Notes under the pieces: generated by a model | What the model was told of the DNA's origin: nothing | The model's database searches: none | What the model saw: the letters and a program-made list of their open reading frames with translations, nothing else | Shown: positions 54,588-63,984 of the stretch, in pieces | How the letters are laid out: each line of letters begins with the position of its first letter | How positions within the stretch are numbered: position 1 is the first letter of the stretch | Assembly: GCA_023663525.1 (NCBI GenBank) | Contig: JAMPHF010000004.1 | Span: 1 to 64,000 of the forward strand | Direction: 5' to 3' | Source of the DNA: Bacteroides sp. | Lineage (GTDB): Bacteria > Bacteroidota > Bacteroidia > Bacteroidales > Muribaculaceae | DNA length: 64,000 bases | Made by a program: the position numbers and the translations under genes

Positions 54588-56141
54588 ATGACATCACATC
54601 TCATATCCGCCGCAGCAGCCCTCTTTCTGACCGCAGCGAGCTGTCCGGCAACGACATCTGCCACAAGCCCCGCAGGGGAAGTCAACACACCCTCAGGAGT
54701 CACCACTTCACTATCAGACAGTCTGATAGCATTCCCCGGGGCTGAGGGCTTCGGTCGCTTCACATCGGGAGGTCGCGGAGGAGCGGTCTATCACGTCACC
54801 ACGCTCGACGACGGTATGCATCTCGGCACCCTCCGCCACGCCGTCATGCAGGAGGGACCGCGCACAATCGTCTTTGACGTTGCGGGCACAATCTTCCTCA
54901 ACCACCGTCTGCACATCACCAACGGCGACCTCACCATTGCCGGACAGTCGGCGCCGGGCGATGGAATATGCGTGGGAGGAAATCAGGTGTTCGTGCAGGC
55001 CGACAACGTCATCATCCGCTACATGCGTTTCCGCGTGGGCAACGAGTGCAAGGGCGAGCCTGACGGTTTCGGTGCCGGTGACAACAGGAATTTCATCATG
55101 GACCACTGCTCGGTCAGTTGGTCGGTTGACGAGTGTCTGTCGGTCTATGGCGGCGAGGATGTCACCGTCCAGTGGTGCATTTCCTCCGAGAGTCTCCGCA
55201 ATGCCGGTCACCGCAAAGGTGCCCACGGCTATGGCGGAATCTGGGGAGGCAACCGCGCGACGTTCCACCACAACCTCATGGCTCACCACGAGAGCCGCAC
55301 TCCGCGCTTCGGTCCGCACAAAAACACGCAGGACCGCGAGTATGTCGATATGCGCAACAATGTCATCTACAACTGGGCCGGATCGGGGTGCTACGGAGGC
55401 GAGGCAATGAAGGTCAACGTGGTCAACAATTACTACAAACCCGGACCCGCAACGCCAAAGGACTCCAATGTCGGGCACCGCATCACCGCAATAGGTGTCC
55501 GCACGACCGACTACACCCACCATGGCACCGACCGCCCCAACGTATGGGACAAGATGTGGCACGTCTGGGGACAGTTCTATATCGACGGCAACGTCATGGA
55601 GGGTAATCCTGAAGTGACCGCCGACAACTGGACCGACGGGGTGTTCAGCCAAGCCGCCATCGGCGACTATGACGGACTCTACACCGAGGAGCTTTTGCCA
55701 AAACTCAGGCTCGACCGACCACTCGACGTCGCTCACGTGACCACACAGTCAGCCCGCGAGGCCTACGATCTCGTGCTTGCCGACGTTGGCTGCTCCCACC
55801 GCCGCGATGTGATCGACACCCGCATCATCGACGAAGTCCGCAGCGGGACCTCAAGCCGCTTCGGGTCAATGTCGGCCGACGCCGCCTCGCGTCCCGGACT
55901 CATCGATGTCCCGGCCGATGCACAGCACCCCGGCGAGGACAGCCCCTGGCCGAAACTCAGCTACACCGATTCCGACCTTGAAGCCCTCCTCGACTCTGAC
56001 GGCGACGGCATCCCCGACAACTGGGAAAAAACTCACGGACTCAACCCCTCCGACAGCACCGACGGCCGCACCACAACCCTCAGCCCCGAAGGCTACACCA
56101 ACCTCGAAGTCTATCTCAATTCCCTTGTCGCAAAAAATTAG
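54588..56141 (+). CDS. PL1-family pectate lyase, exported
   Basis: The 517-residue protein starts with a secretion signal (LISAAAALFLTAASC; Cys19 makes it a possible lipoprotein). The body is a PL1 right-handed beta-helix beginning at FPGAEGFGRFTSGGRGG. Family landmarks follow: LRHAVMQEGPRTIVFDVAGT, IIRYMRFRVG, IMDHCSVSWSVDECLSVYGG (calcium-site region) and HHESRTPRFGPH with the catalytic Arg candidate. The C-terminus has a DSDGDGIPDNWE calcium-binding (thrombospondin-3-like) motif. It cleaves pectate by beta-elimination. No other pectin gene or susCD pair is adjacent. Confidence 0.88.
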   Translation: MTSHLISAAAALFLTAASCPATTSATSPAGEVNTPSGVTTSLSDSLIAFPGAEGFGRFTSGGRGGAVYHVTTLDDGMHLGTLRHAVMQEGPRTIVFDVAGTIFLNHRLHITNGDLTIAGQSAPGDGICVGGNQVFVQADNVIIRYMRFRVGNECKGEPDGFGAGDNRNFIMDHCSVSWSVDECLSVYGGEDVTVQWCISSESLRNAGHRKGAHGYGGIWGGNRATFHHNLMAHHESRTPRFGPHKNTQDREYVDMRNNVIYNWAGSGCYGGEAMKVNVVNNYYKPGPATPKDSNVGHRITAIGVRTTDYTHHGTDRPNVWDKMWHVWGQFYIDGNVMEGNPEVTADNWTDGVFSQAAIGDYDGLYTEELLPKLRLDRPLDVAHVTTQSAREAYDLVLADVGCSHRRDVIDTRIIDEVRSGTSSRFGSMSADAASRPGLIDVPADAQHPGEDSPWPKLSYTDSDLEALLDSDGDGIPDNWEKTHGLNPSDSTDGRTTTLSPEGYTNLEVYLNSLVAKN

Positions 56142-56246
56142 CGCAGACACATCCCCGCCTCCAATCCCGTCTCAATCCGTTATTCACTCAACCCTTTTTA
56201 AACATCATTTTTGCTATACCATTGCATTCCATACCGTGTATTCGCA

Positions 56247-56328
56247 CGTAGGGACATGCCTTCGGCACGTTGTAAATAACTGTACAATAAGGCATTCAAT
56301 GTAAACATGCCAAAGGCATGTCCCTACG
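56247..56328. repeat. Dispersed palindromic repeat, inverted pair B
   Basis: Arms 56247-56271 and 56304-56328 match at 23 of 25 positions and carry the same unit, CGTAGGGACATGCC..., as pair A at 39613-39700. Together with the hairpin at 56408-56477 this accounts for the 347-base gap after the pectate lyase. Confidence 0.85.
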
Positions 56329-56407
56329 ATCGGTGAGAGACACTCGGGAGTTTTTCCATGTTTTATCCTGGCGTAAACGAGAGCTGATGGAAGACGGAGG
56401 TTGTAAA

Positions 56408-56477
56408 TATAAGAAACGACATTCAGCGACCGCTGACGGAAATCCCGCCATACGGTCGCTGAATGTCGTTTCTTATA
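56408..56477. terminator. Bidirectional terminator between pectate lyase and xylT genes
   Basis: A perfect 25-bp inverted repeat (56408-56432 and 56453-56477) around a 20-base loop, between convergent genes, ending 11 bases before the transporter stop. Confidence 0.75.
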
Positions 56478-56488
56478 GGGAATGATTA

Positions 56489-57970
56489 TTACTTCTTGTC
56501 GCGGTTGCGCCAGAGGTTGGTCATGTCCTCAAGGGTCTTGCCCTTGGTCTCGGGGACGAGGGCTGCCACGAACCATGCGGCAATGACGCAGATGATTCCG
56601 TAGAGGGCATAGACAAACATGTGGCCGAACTTATCGCCCATGCCGAGACCGTGCATATTGTACATCGGGACAAAGGTCGATGACACGATGAAGTTGAAAA
56701 TCCACTGGAAAGCCACCGCAATCGCCACTGCCTGCGAACGGATGGTGTTGGGGAAGATCTCAGCGATGAGCACCCAGCAGATGGGGCCCCAGGAGAACAT
56801 GAATGAAGCCGAGTAGACCATGATGGACAGGACGGGGACAATCGGGGCGACCTCCACGAGATTGGAGATGCAGACACCGAACGCTCCGATGGCCATGCCG
56901 AGCGAGCCCCAGATGAGCAGCGGTTTGCGACCGAGCTTCTCGACGGAGAAGACCGCCACAAGCGTGAACGAAATGTTGACAATGCCCATGATGATGGTCT
57001 GCACCATCGGATTGCCCATGTTCATCGACTCGAAGATGCGCGGAGCGTAGTAGAGGACGGCGTTGATTCCGACAGCCTGCTGGAACACTGAGAGCATCAC
57101 ACCCACGAAGATGACCATGATACCGAATGAGAACAGTTTCTCGCTCTTGACTTCGACAGTACTCTTGATCTGATTGAGAATCTCCTTGGCTTTCTCATAG
57201 CCATTGATATGCGACAGCACCATGAGTGCCTTCTCATCGCGACCGGTGAGCGCGAGATAGCGCGGAGATTCTGGGACGAGGCTCACAAGAATGGTGAACA
57301 GACCTGCGACAAACGCCTCAGAGCCGAACATGTAACGCCAGCCTCTCTCGATGGTCCACGCATCGGAGTCGGAGCTGACCTGATAGAGCGTCTCGCCGAT
57401 CTTCTCGATGATGGGCTGGGTGTGCTCGCCGAGGATAAGGAAGTTGACAAAGTAGACCACAAGCTGACCGAAGATGATGGCAAATTGGTTCCACGACACG
57501 AGTGTGCCACGCAGATTCGAGGGAGCTATCTCCGCGATATACATCGGGCAGATTGCCGAAGCGAGTCCCACTCCGACTCCGCCGAGAATACGGTAGAAAT
57601 TGAAGGCTATCAGCAGACTTTGGGTCGGGTTGCCGTAGTTATAGAAAAGAAATTCGGGATAATAGCTGCCGAGCGCAGACAAGAAGAAGAACAGACCGGC
57701 AATGGCAAGCGACTTCTTGCGTCCGAAATATGATGCGAAGAATCCTGAGATGGCGGCACCGATGATGCAGCCGAGCAGCGCACTCGATGAGGTGATGCCA
57801 TGGATGGTGTCAGTGTAGTCAAAATCTTTTGCTCCGAGGAAAAAAGCCTGAAGACCCTTCTCGGCTCCTGAAATCACGGCTGTGTCATAGCCGAAAAGCA
57901 GACCACCGAGCACTGCGACAAGCACTATGGAAAATAGGTAGATCCTGCTTCCTTTCTGTGGATAATTCAT
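56489..57970 (-). CDS. xylT: Sugar:H+ symporter of the major facilitator superfamily (xylose type)
   Basis: The 493-residue inner-membrane protein has 12 predicted helices and the sugar-porter motifs: FGYDTAVISGAEKGL in helix 1, the loop FGRKKSLAIAG, PESPRYLALTGRDEKA after helix 6, QQAVGINAVLYYAPRIF in helix 7, and VPETKGKTLEDM at the end. The order xylR-xylB-xylA-transporter fits the xylose operon known from Bacteroides, so D-xylose is the likely substrate. Two 35-bp direct repeats lie between xylA and this gene. Confidence 0.92.
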   Translation of the reverse strand: MNYPQKGSRIYLFSIVLVAVLGGLLFGYDTAVISGAEKGLQAFFLGAKDFDYTDTIHGITSSSALLGCIIGAAISGFFASYFGRKKSLAIAGLFFFLSALGSYYPEFLFYNYGNPTQSLLIAFNFYRILGGVGVGLASAICPMYIAEIAPSNLRGTLVSWNQFAIIFGQLVVYFVNFLILGEHTQPIIEKIGETLYQVSSDSDAWTIERGWRYMFGSEAFVAGLFTILVSLVPESPRYLALTGRDEKALMVLSHINGYEKAKEILNQIKSTVEVKSEKLFSFGIMVIFVGVMLSVFQQAVGINAVLYYAPRIFESMNMGNPMVQTIIMGIVNISFTLVAVFSVEKLGRKPLLIWGSLGMAIGAFGVCISNLVEVAPIVPVLSIMVYSASFMFSWGPICWVLIAEIFPNTIRSQAVAIAVAFQWIFNFIVSSTFVPMYNMHGLGMGDKFGHMFVYALYGIICVIAAWFVAALVPETKGKTLEDMTNLWRNRDKK

Positions 57971-58020
57971 GGGATTGGTAAGAAGTTTTGAGAGTTGAGA
58001 ATGGAGAATCGTGAATCGGG

Positions 58021-58089
58021 AATTGAAATGTGATAGCAGAGAATTTAGAGAGGGAAATGAAATGTGATATCGGAGAATTTAGAGAGGGA
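58021..58089. repeat. 35-bp direct repeat between xylA and xylT
   Basis: Two adjacent units (58021-58055, 58056-58089), each with GAAATGTGATA near the start and GAGAATTTAGAGAGGGA at the end. A small dyad TGTCCG-tg-CGGACA follows at about 58092-58105. Confidence 0.75.
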
Positions 58090-58149
58090 AATGTCCGTGC
58101 GGACACCTCTGCGGGCCGCACGAACATTCCGGATATAGCACCATGAAAA

Positions 58150-59466
58150 TTAGCAATACATTGCCACGATTGCCTCATAGAGCTCCTGCTTGCCGGAAGT
58201 GCGCTTGGGTTCGCCGACTTCCTTGCCGTAGGCATAGACATCCTCCAAGGTCAGCTTGCCTTCCTCGAATTCCTTGCCCTTGCCTGCGTCAAACGATGCG
58301 TAACGCTCGCGGACCATTTCCTTGTAGGGTGACTCCTCAAGGAGTGCAGCCGCGCTTTCGAGTGCGCGTGCCATTGCGTCCATGCCTGCGATGTGGGCGA
58401 TGAAGATGTCGTCGAGATCAGTCGAGTTGCGACGGGTCTTTGCATCGAAGTTTGTACCGCCGTTGCCGAGACCACCGTTGCGGATGATCTGCATCATGGC
58501 CTGGGTAAGCTCATAGTTGTCGATGGGGAACTGGTCAGTGTCCCAGCCGTTCTGATAGTCGCCACGGTTAGCGTCGATTGAGCCGAGCATACCGTTGTCA
58601 ACTGCCACTGCGAGCTCATGCTCGAATGTGTGGCCTGCGAGAGTTGCGTGGTTGACCTCGATGTTGAGCTTGAAATCCTTGTCAAGACCATGCTGCTTGA
58701 GGAAGCCGATCACGGTCTCGCTGTCAACGTCATACTGATGCTTGGTCGGCTCCATGGGCTTCGGCTCCACGAGGAATGTGCCGGTGAAACCCTTTGAGCG
58801 TGCGTAGTCGCGTGCGAGGGTGAGCATCATTGCGAGATGTTCCTTCTCACGCTTCTGGTCTGTGTTGAGGAGGCTCATGTAGCCTTCGCGACCGCCCCAG
58901 AACACGTAGTTGCTGCCGCCGAGTTCGATGGTTGCATCGATAGCGTTCTTGATCTGGACAGCAGCACGGGCCACAACATCAAAGTCGGGGTTGGTGGCTG
59001 CACCGTTCATATAGCGACCGTTGCCAAACACGTTAGCTGTGCCCCAAAGGTTCTTGATGCCTGTCTCAGCCATCTTGCCCTTGATGTAGGCCACGATTTC
59101 CTTCATGTTCTTCTCATACTCCTCGACAGAGCTGCCCTCGTCAACGAGGTCAACATCGTGGAAGCAGAAATATTCGATGCCCATCTTCTGCATGAACTCG
59201 AAACCTGCGTCAGCCTTCTGCTTTGCGATGGTGATAGCGTCAGCACCCTCGTTCCAGGGGAACTTCTTTGAGGGACCGCCGAACTGGTCGCCACCCTCTG
59301 CGCAAAGTGTGTGCCACCATGCCATGGCAAACTTGAGCCATTCCTTCATGGGCTTGCCGAGGATCATCTTCTCAGCGTCATAGTAACGATAGGCCATAGG
59401 ATTCTTTGAATCCTTGCCTTCAAACTTGATTTTCCCGATACCGGGGAAATATTCTTTAACTGCCAT
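58150..59466 (-). CDS. xylA: Xylose isomerase
   Basis: Converts D-xylose to D-xylulose in the cytosol. The 438-residue protein carries the catalytic histidine block FCFHDVDLV, the metal ligands in [14 protein letters not shown] and [17 protein letters not shown], and GSIDANRGD. The size is that of class II enzymes (about 440). It follows xylB by 44 bases and precedes the transporter. Confidence 0.97.
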   Translation of the reverse strand: MAVKEYFPGIGKIKFEGKDSKNPMAYRYYDAEKMILGKPMKEWLKFAMAWWHTLCAEGGDQFGGPSKKFPWNEGADAITIAKQKADAGFEFMQKMGIEYFCFHDVDLVDEGSSVEEYEKNMKEIVAYIKGKMAETGIKNLWGTANVFGNGRYMNGAATNPDFDVVARAAVQIKNAIDATIELGGSNYVFWGGREGYMSLLNTDQKREKEHLAMMLTLARDYARSKGFTGTFLVEPKPMEPTKHQYDVDSETVIGFLKQHGLDKDFKLNIEVNHATLAGHTFEHELAVAVDNGMLGSIDANRGDYQNGWDTDQFPIDNYELTQAMMQIIRNGGLGNGGTNFDAKTRRNSTDLDDIFIAHIAGMDAMARALESAAALLEESPYKEMVRERYASFDAGKGKEFEEGKLTLEDVYAYGKEVGEPKRTSGKQELYEAIVAMYC

Positions 59467-59510
59467 AATAATGTGGTTTATGAGATAATAATTAGTAGTT
59501 GAGTTCTTTT

Positions 59511-60995
59511 TCAGATTTCACGCATCAGACGCTCCTTCCACAGGGCATACGCGTCGGCATAGGCGTTGACATCAGCCTTTACCGGCTCGATGACCTCGAT
59601 TTTCTCCAGCGAAGCGAAAGCCTCATTGTTGTCGCGGTAGATTCCGGCACCCATTCCGGCACCCTTGGCTGCGCCGACCGACCCGTCGGTGTCATACAGC
59701 TCGATTGTCGCACCGCTGACACCGGCAAGAGTGTTGCGGAACAGCGGACTGAGGAACATGTTGGCATGTCCGGCATGAATCTTGTTGATCGGCATACCCA
59801 TCTGCTCCATTATCTCCATGCCATACATGAACGAGAACACAATGCCCTCCTGCGCGGCACGGAGAAGATGAGATTTGTTGTGGGTCAGGAAGTTGACACC
59901 GTGGATTGAGCAATTGACCTCCTTGTTCTGAAGCACGCGCTCAGCTCCGTTGCCAAACGGAATCACCGAAACGCCTGCCGAGCCGATGGGAGCCTGAGCC
60001 GCCACATCGTTCATCTCCGCATAGCTTATGCCCTCCGGGGCAACAGTCCGCTTGCTCCACGAATTTAGGATACCGGTGCCGTTGATGCAGAGGAGCACTC
60101 CGAGTCGCGTGGCGTCATCGCTGTGGTTGACATGCGCAAAGGTGTTGACACGGCTCTTGGTGTCATAGTTCACCTCGCCGAGCACACCGTAGACCACACC
60201 CGAAGTTCCGGCAGTCGAAGCAATCTCACCGGGATTGAACACGTTGAGCGAAAGCGCGTTGTTCGGCTGGTCACCCGCACGGTATGACACCGGGGTCCCT
60301 TCGGCAAGTCCGAGCTCGGCGGCAGCTTCCGCCGTCACCCGACCCTGGATTGAGAACGTGGGGACAATCTCCGGGATAATGCTTTCGGGGAAACCGAAAT
60401 AGTCCATCAGGAAACCTGCCACCTTGCACTCCTTGAAATCCCACAGCATCATCTCCGACAGACCTGAGACGGTGGTGCAGATGCGGTCGGTCAACCGCAT
60501 GGCTATATAGTCGCCCGGGAGCATGATTTTGTCGATTTTTGCAAAGGTCTCCGGCTCGTTCTCCTTGACCCATGCGAGCTTTGTCGCGGTGAAGTTGCCG
60601 GGCGAATTGAGGATGTGGCTGAGACATCTCTCCTCGCCGAGTTCCTCAAACGCTTTTTCTCCGTAGGGCACTCCGCGCGAGTCACACCAGATGATGGCGG
60701 GGCGTAGAGGCTGCTTGTCTTTATCGACCATCACGAGACCGTGCATCTGATATGAGATGCCGATGGCCTTGATTTCTTTCGGATCAACCTTCGATTGTCC
60801 GAGTATGCTTTCGGTGGCATGTTTGAGGCAGTCCCACCACTGCTGCGGGCGTTGCTCCGCCCATCCGGCCTTGACCGCAATGATCTCTGCCTCGGTCTTC
60901 GGATAGAAGTCTGAAGCCACTGTCTTGCCGGTCTCAACATTCACGAGGCTTGCTTTGACGGAGGAGCTGCCTATGTCATAACCTAATAGATACAT
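59511..60995 (-). CDS. xylB: Xylulokinase, FGGY family
   Basis: Phosphorylates D-xylulose to xylulose 5-phosphate, feeding the pentose-phosphate pathway. The 494-residue protein has the N-terminal phosphate motif [16 protein letters not shown], the [15 protein letters not shown] block with the substrate region, and C-terminal FGGY-type motifs such as [24 protein letters not shown]. It lies between xylR (94 bases upstream) and xylA. A heptad repeat tract directly precedes its start codon. Confidence 0.94.
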   Translation of the reverse strand: MYLLGYDIGSSSVKASLVNVETGKTVASDFYPKTEAEIIAVKAGWAEQRPQQWWDCLKHATESILGQSKVDPKEIKAIGISYQMHGLVMVDKDKQPLRPAIIWCDSRGVPYGEKAFEELGEERCLSHILNSPGNFTATKLAWVKENEPETFAKIDKIMLPGDYIAMRLTDRICTTVSGLSEMMLWDFKECKVAGFLMDYFGFPESIIPEIVPTFSIQGRVTAEAAAELGLAEGTPVSYRAGDQPNNALSLNVFNPGEIASTAGTSGVVYGVLGEVNYDTKSRVNTFAHVNHSDDATRLGVLLCINGTGILNSWSKRTVAPEGISYAEMNDVAAQAPIGSAGVSVIPFGNGAERVLQNKEVNCSIHGVNFLTHNKSHLLRAAQEGIVFSFMYGMEIMEQMGMPINKIHAGHANMFLSPLFRNTLAGVSGATIELYDTDGSVGAAKGAGMGAGIYRDNNEAFASLEKIEVIEPVKADVNAYADAYALWKERLMREI

Positions 60996-61000
60996 TTTTT

Positions 61001-61057
61001 CAAGTATAAAGTATAAAGTGTTAAGTGTAAGGTGCTAAGTGTGGAGTATCAAGTATT
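61001..61057. repeat. Heptad tandem repeat directly before the xylB start codon
   Basis: About eight imperfect 7-base units of AAGTRTT/AAGTGYT type occupy most of the xylR-xylB spacer and end about 5 bases from the xylB ATG. The type and placement match the tract before pyrC (22217-22285). Confidence 0.8.
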
Positions 61058-61089
61058 TTGGAGTGCTGGAGATGATTCTCGCCGCCCGG

Positions 61090-61803
61090 TCATCTTGTGC
61101 CGCTGTATGCCTTCTTGTCGAAGCGGTAGTAGCGGGCGGCTCTGTGGGCCACACCCTGCTGACGTTCCTCAAGAGGGACAATGTAGGGCAATTGGGATAT
61201 TTTCTTGTGGAAATTACGGACATCAAGAGGTTTGTCGTAGATTATCTCCATGAGCATTCTGAACTGCGAGGCCGTGAATTTCTTCGGCAGGAGATCGAAA
61301 AGCAGTGCGCGGTTGTTGTCGGCCTCACGTCTGATTGCCTTCAGTGCCTCCTCGACAATCTTGTTGTGGTCAAAGGCCAGCCGACCGAGGTTGTTCAGCT
61401 TATGCCACTCAGCCTTCTCGGTGTTGACAGTCCGCTCAAGAGCCTTGTCGAGTTTCACGAGCGAGAAATAGGCTATCGTGACAATTCGCTTCACCTTTGC
61501 CTGCTCTTTCTCAAGCCAGTGGACATCGCGGCGACTGCTCGTGCGGTCCTTCGACCCGAAAGCCTTGAACTGAGTCAGCGAGACGTCGCTCACACCGGTC
61601 AGTTCTTTCAGCACACGCGAGGCTGCATCATCGAGATCCTCGTCCTCATAGATGAGGCTGCCCGGCAGCTTGTAGTCCATGAATATCTCGCCGTTCTCGT
61701 CGCATCCATTGCGTTTGCTCAGAAGCACGCTCAGACTGTCGCCGTCAAAGCCAAAGACAACGCAGTCCACCGAGATATGATTGTTGGCAAGTGAACTCTC
61801 CAT
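61090..61803 (-). CDS. xylR: Nudix-related transcriptional regulator of xylose genes (NrtR/XylR type)
   Basis: The 237-residue protein has an N-terminal Nudix-like fold (about 8-150) and a C-terminal winged helix (about 165-230, LLPKKFTASQFRMLMEIIYD). The Nudix box is degenerate: after PGS the REUxEE segment reads RVLKEL, so hydrolysis is unlikely and the domain probably senses a sugar derivative. Bacteroidota Nudix regulators of this type control arabinose (AraR) and xylose genes (published work). Here it heads the operon with xylB, xylA and the transporter. A 384-bp inverted-repeat element ends 25 bases before its start codon. Confidence 0.88.
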   Translation of the reverse strand: MESSLANNHISVDCVVFGFDGDSLSVLLSKRNGCDENGEIFMDYKLPGSLIYEDEDLDDAASRVLKELTGVSDVSLTQFKAFGSKDRTSSRRDVHWLEKEQAKVKRIVTIAYFSLVKLDKALERTVNTEKAEWHKLNNLGRLAFDHNKIVEEALKAIRREADNNRALLFDLLPKKFTASQFRMLMEIIYDKPLDVRNFHKKISQLPYIVPLEERQQGVAHRAARYYRFDKKAYSGTR

Positions 61804-61827
61804 ATTTTCTCCAAGGAATCAGATTTT

Positions 61828-62211
61828 AGAGTGTGTCTCATAACAAAAGTTAAAACGAGGGCGACGCAATCTTTGAGGGATTTTCTCTTAACTCTGAGGG
61901 AGTGTGGCTCATGCCACTCGACCGAAGAGTTGAGAGAAAAGCACCAAAGAGTGTGTCGTGCAGCCTTATCATTGTTAATTAACACTATTTCGTTTTTTAA
62001 GATTAAATTCAAGTTGTTGGATGTGTCCCTTAAAAGTTACCTTAGCCTCCCGTCTTTTGGGCGCATTTTCCACCTTGTCTCAGTCGTGTACATAAAGTAC
62101 ACTCCTTCTACTGCAGTGGAAAATCCTCTCCTCATCGGCTTGCCGCTTTCGAGCTCGTCGAGAAAGAAAATCCGGGACCTTCGATTTAACTTTTGTTATG
62201 AGACACACTCT
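61828..62211. mobile_element. MITE-like element with perfect 27-bp terminal inverted repeats
   Basis: The ends 61828-61854 and 62185-62211 are perfect 27-base inverted repeats (AGAGTGTGTCTCATAACAAA...). Inside are further dyads: 61881-61895 pairs with 61926-61940 at 14 of 15 positions, and GTGTAC-ataaa-GTACAC lies in the right half. No transposase-like frame exists; the 127-codon frame across it merely follows the repeats. Flanking target duplication is not clear. It separates a promoter-like site at 62262-62292 from xylR. Confidence 0.85.
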
Positions 62212-62261
62212 TAAAGTTGGGGCAACGGCATGTCGAGCCGTTTTTTCTAAATTTCGTGCTG

Positions 62262-62292
62262 CAAAAATAGTAAATTTTATTCACGTGGCACA
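62262..62292 (-). promoter_or_regulatory. Promoter-like site of the xyl operon, now beyond the inserted element
   Basis: On the minus strand TGTG (62289-62292), 19 bases, then TATTTTTG (62262-62269). Without the 384-bp element the leader to xylR would be about 70 bases, as at other promoters here. A dyad AACGGC-N7-GCCGTT (62224-62242) lies just inside the transcript, a possible operator, or a short terminator for the other strand. Confidence 0.5.
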
Positions 62293-62334
62293 TATGCGAC
62301 TGATGTTTTACAACATCATTATCAGCACTTTTCA

Positions 62335-62485
62335 TTATCGTAATCCATACAATAAGGCATCGCGCTTCGCGTAGATTTTACAATAAGTCTGCCACACCCT
62401 ACCCCTTTTTCGCCAAAACCCACTGTCAACGCTGAGTTTATACACAGCCGAAATGACAATTGCTTATCGTCGTCCATACAATAAG
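62335..62485. repeat. Pair of 22-bp direct repeats in the xylR/ompA intergenic region
   Basis: 62335-62356 and 62464-62485 match at 20 of 22 positions (TTATCGT..TCCATACAATAAG). The rest of 62293-62780 is AT-rich leader without a recognisable gene, and no TAnnTTTG box is evident before the OmpA gene. Confidence 0.6.
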
Positions 62486-62780
62486 CCCTGCATTTTCACC
62501 CTTTTTCACTTCGCTGTTCAAACAGTTAAACTTTCTTAATTGCCACATTCGGAATAATCTCCAACCCCTCCGTCGATTGTTTATTCGATACAACGGCAGT
62601 CAAGCCGCCACCCTCACTTCACTCCTCACCTTCAGCTTTTGAAGCAACATAAAAAAAATATTCATTAAACAAACATATCCAAAATCCATCAAGTAAGAAA
62701 ATGACATTCCATAATCAGAGAGAATGAAACATTCGCGTTTCCAAGAAAAACACTTACACTTCAACTAAAAAGCAAAACAC

Positions 62781-63911
62781 ATGAAACGATTTATTTTTGC
62801 TTCAGCCCTCGTCGGCTGTATTATGGGTGCCTCTGCCCAGAACATGATTGAACGCCCGACATTCGGCGACAATTGGCAGCTTGGCCTCGACGGTGGTATC
62901 ACCACTCCGCTCAAGGGTCACTCGTTCTTCCAGAATGTCCGTCCGATCGTAGGTCTTCACCTCGGCAAGCAGATTTCTCCGCTTTTCGGACTCGGTATCG
63001 AAGGCTACGCAGGAATCAACACATCATCCGTCAACGGCGGCCGTCACAGCAAGACCGCGTTTGACAACACTTATCTCGGTGCTTACGGCCTCTTCAACCT
63101 CACAAATGCCTTCTGCGGCTTCCAGTGCGAGCCTCGCGCTTTCACTCTCGATGCTGTCCTCGGTATCGGTTGGCTTCATGACTACGTAAGCTACGGAAGC
63201 GACCACAGCAACATCGGTGCCAAAGCCGGTCTCAACTTCAACTTCGCTGTCACCGACCACTTCAGCATCTCGCTCAAACCGAGCGTGATCTGGAACGTCA
63301 CCGGCAACGGCACTCCCTACGATGACCAGGGTCTCGACCTCAAGCGAGCCAACTTCAACCTCCTCGTGGGTCTCAACTACAATTTCGGCCCCGGCTTCCA
63401 GTGCGTTGAATGTCCTCCCGACAATTCAGCCGAAATAGCTACCCTCAACGGACGCATAAACGACCTCCGCGCACAGGTGGACGGTAAGAACGCAGCCATC
63501 GCCGCTGCCGACGCAAAGAACGCCGAACTCACCGCAGCCCTTGCAGCAGCCAATGCCAAGCCCGCTAAGGTCGTGAAGGAAAACAATCTCGAATCAGTCC
63601 GCTACGTGTTCTTCAAGATCGGGTCAAGCACCATCACCGCTGACCAGCAGCCCAACATCGAGATGATCGCCGCCTACCTCAACAATCACCCGAAGGCCAC
63701 AGTCCAGATCCGTGGCTATGCATCAGCCGACGGTCCTGTCGAGCTTAACGAACGTCTCGCAAAAGCCCGTGCAGAATCTGTGAAAAACGCTCTCATCAAG
63801 CGTTTCAAGATTGACCCGAAGCGAATCAACGCCGAAGGCGAGGGTATCGGTCACATGTTCAGCGAAGAATCCTGGAACCGAGTTTCAATCTGCACTCTCG
63901 ACGCCGATTGA
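62781..63911 (+). CDS. OmpA-family outer-membrane protein
   Basis: Abundant-type porin/anchor of 376 residues. It has a signal peptide (FIFASALVGCIMGASAQ), an N-terminal eight-stranded-type barrel (about 21-205, ending NLLVGLNYNFGPGFQC), then a coiled-coil Ala-rich linker (about 214-262, INDLRAQVDGKNAAIAAADA). The C-terminal OmpA domain (about 270-376) has the peptidoglycan-binding signature VQIRGYASADGPVELNERLA and the RVSICTLD end. It tethers the outer membrane to the cell wall. The strong C/T-ending codon bias suggests high expression. A terminator follows at 63955. Confidence 0.93.
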   Translation: MKRFIFASALVGCIMGASAQNMIERPTFGDNWQLGLDGGITTPLKGHSFFQNVRPIVGLHLGKQISPLFGLGIEGYAGINTSSVNGGRHSKTAFDNTYLGAYGLFNLTNAFCGFQCEPRAFTLDAVLGIGWLHDYVSYGSDHSNIGAKAGLNFNFAVTDHFSISLKPSVIWNVTGNGTPYDDQGLDLKRANFNLLVGLNYNFGPGFQCVECPPDNSAEIATLNGRINDLRAQVDGKNAAIAAADAKNAELTAALAAANAKPAKVVKENNLESVRYVFFKIGSSTITADQQPNIEMIAAYLNNHPKATVQIRGYASADGPVELNERLAKARAESVKNALIKRFKIDPKRINAEGEGIGHMFSEESWNRVSICTLDAD

Positions 63912-63954
63912 TTGAAGCACTGACACCTCTATTATATAGATAATCCACATTTTT

Positions 63955-63984
63955 CCCACCGGACGCACATCCGGTGGGATTTTT
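63955..63984 (+). terminator. Rho-independent terminator after the OmpA-family gene
   Basis: CCCACCGGA (63955-63963) pairs with TCCGGTGGG (63970-63978) around a 6-base loop and is followed by ATTTTTT. Confidence 0.92.

Noticed and set aside
61831..62214. A 127-codon frame covering the inverted-repeat element
   Set aside because: Its two ends are simply translations of the terminal repeats and the inside shows no transposase or other motif.
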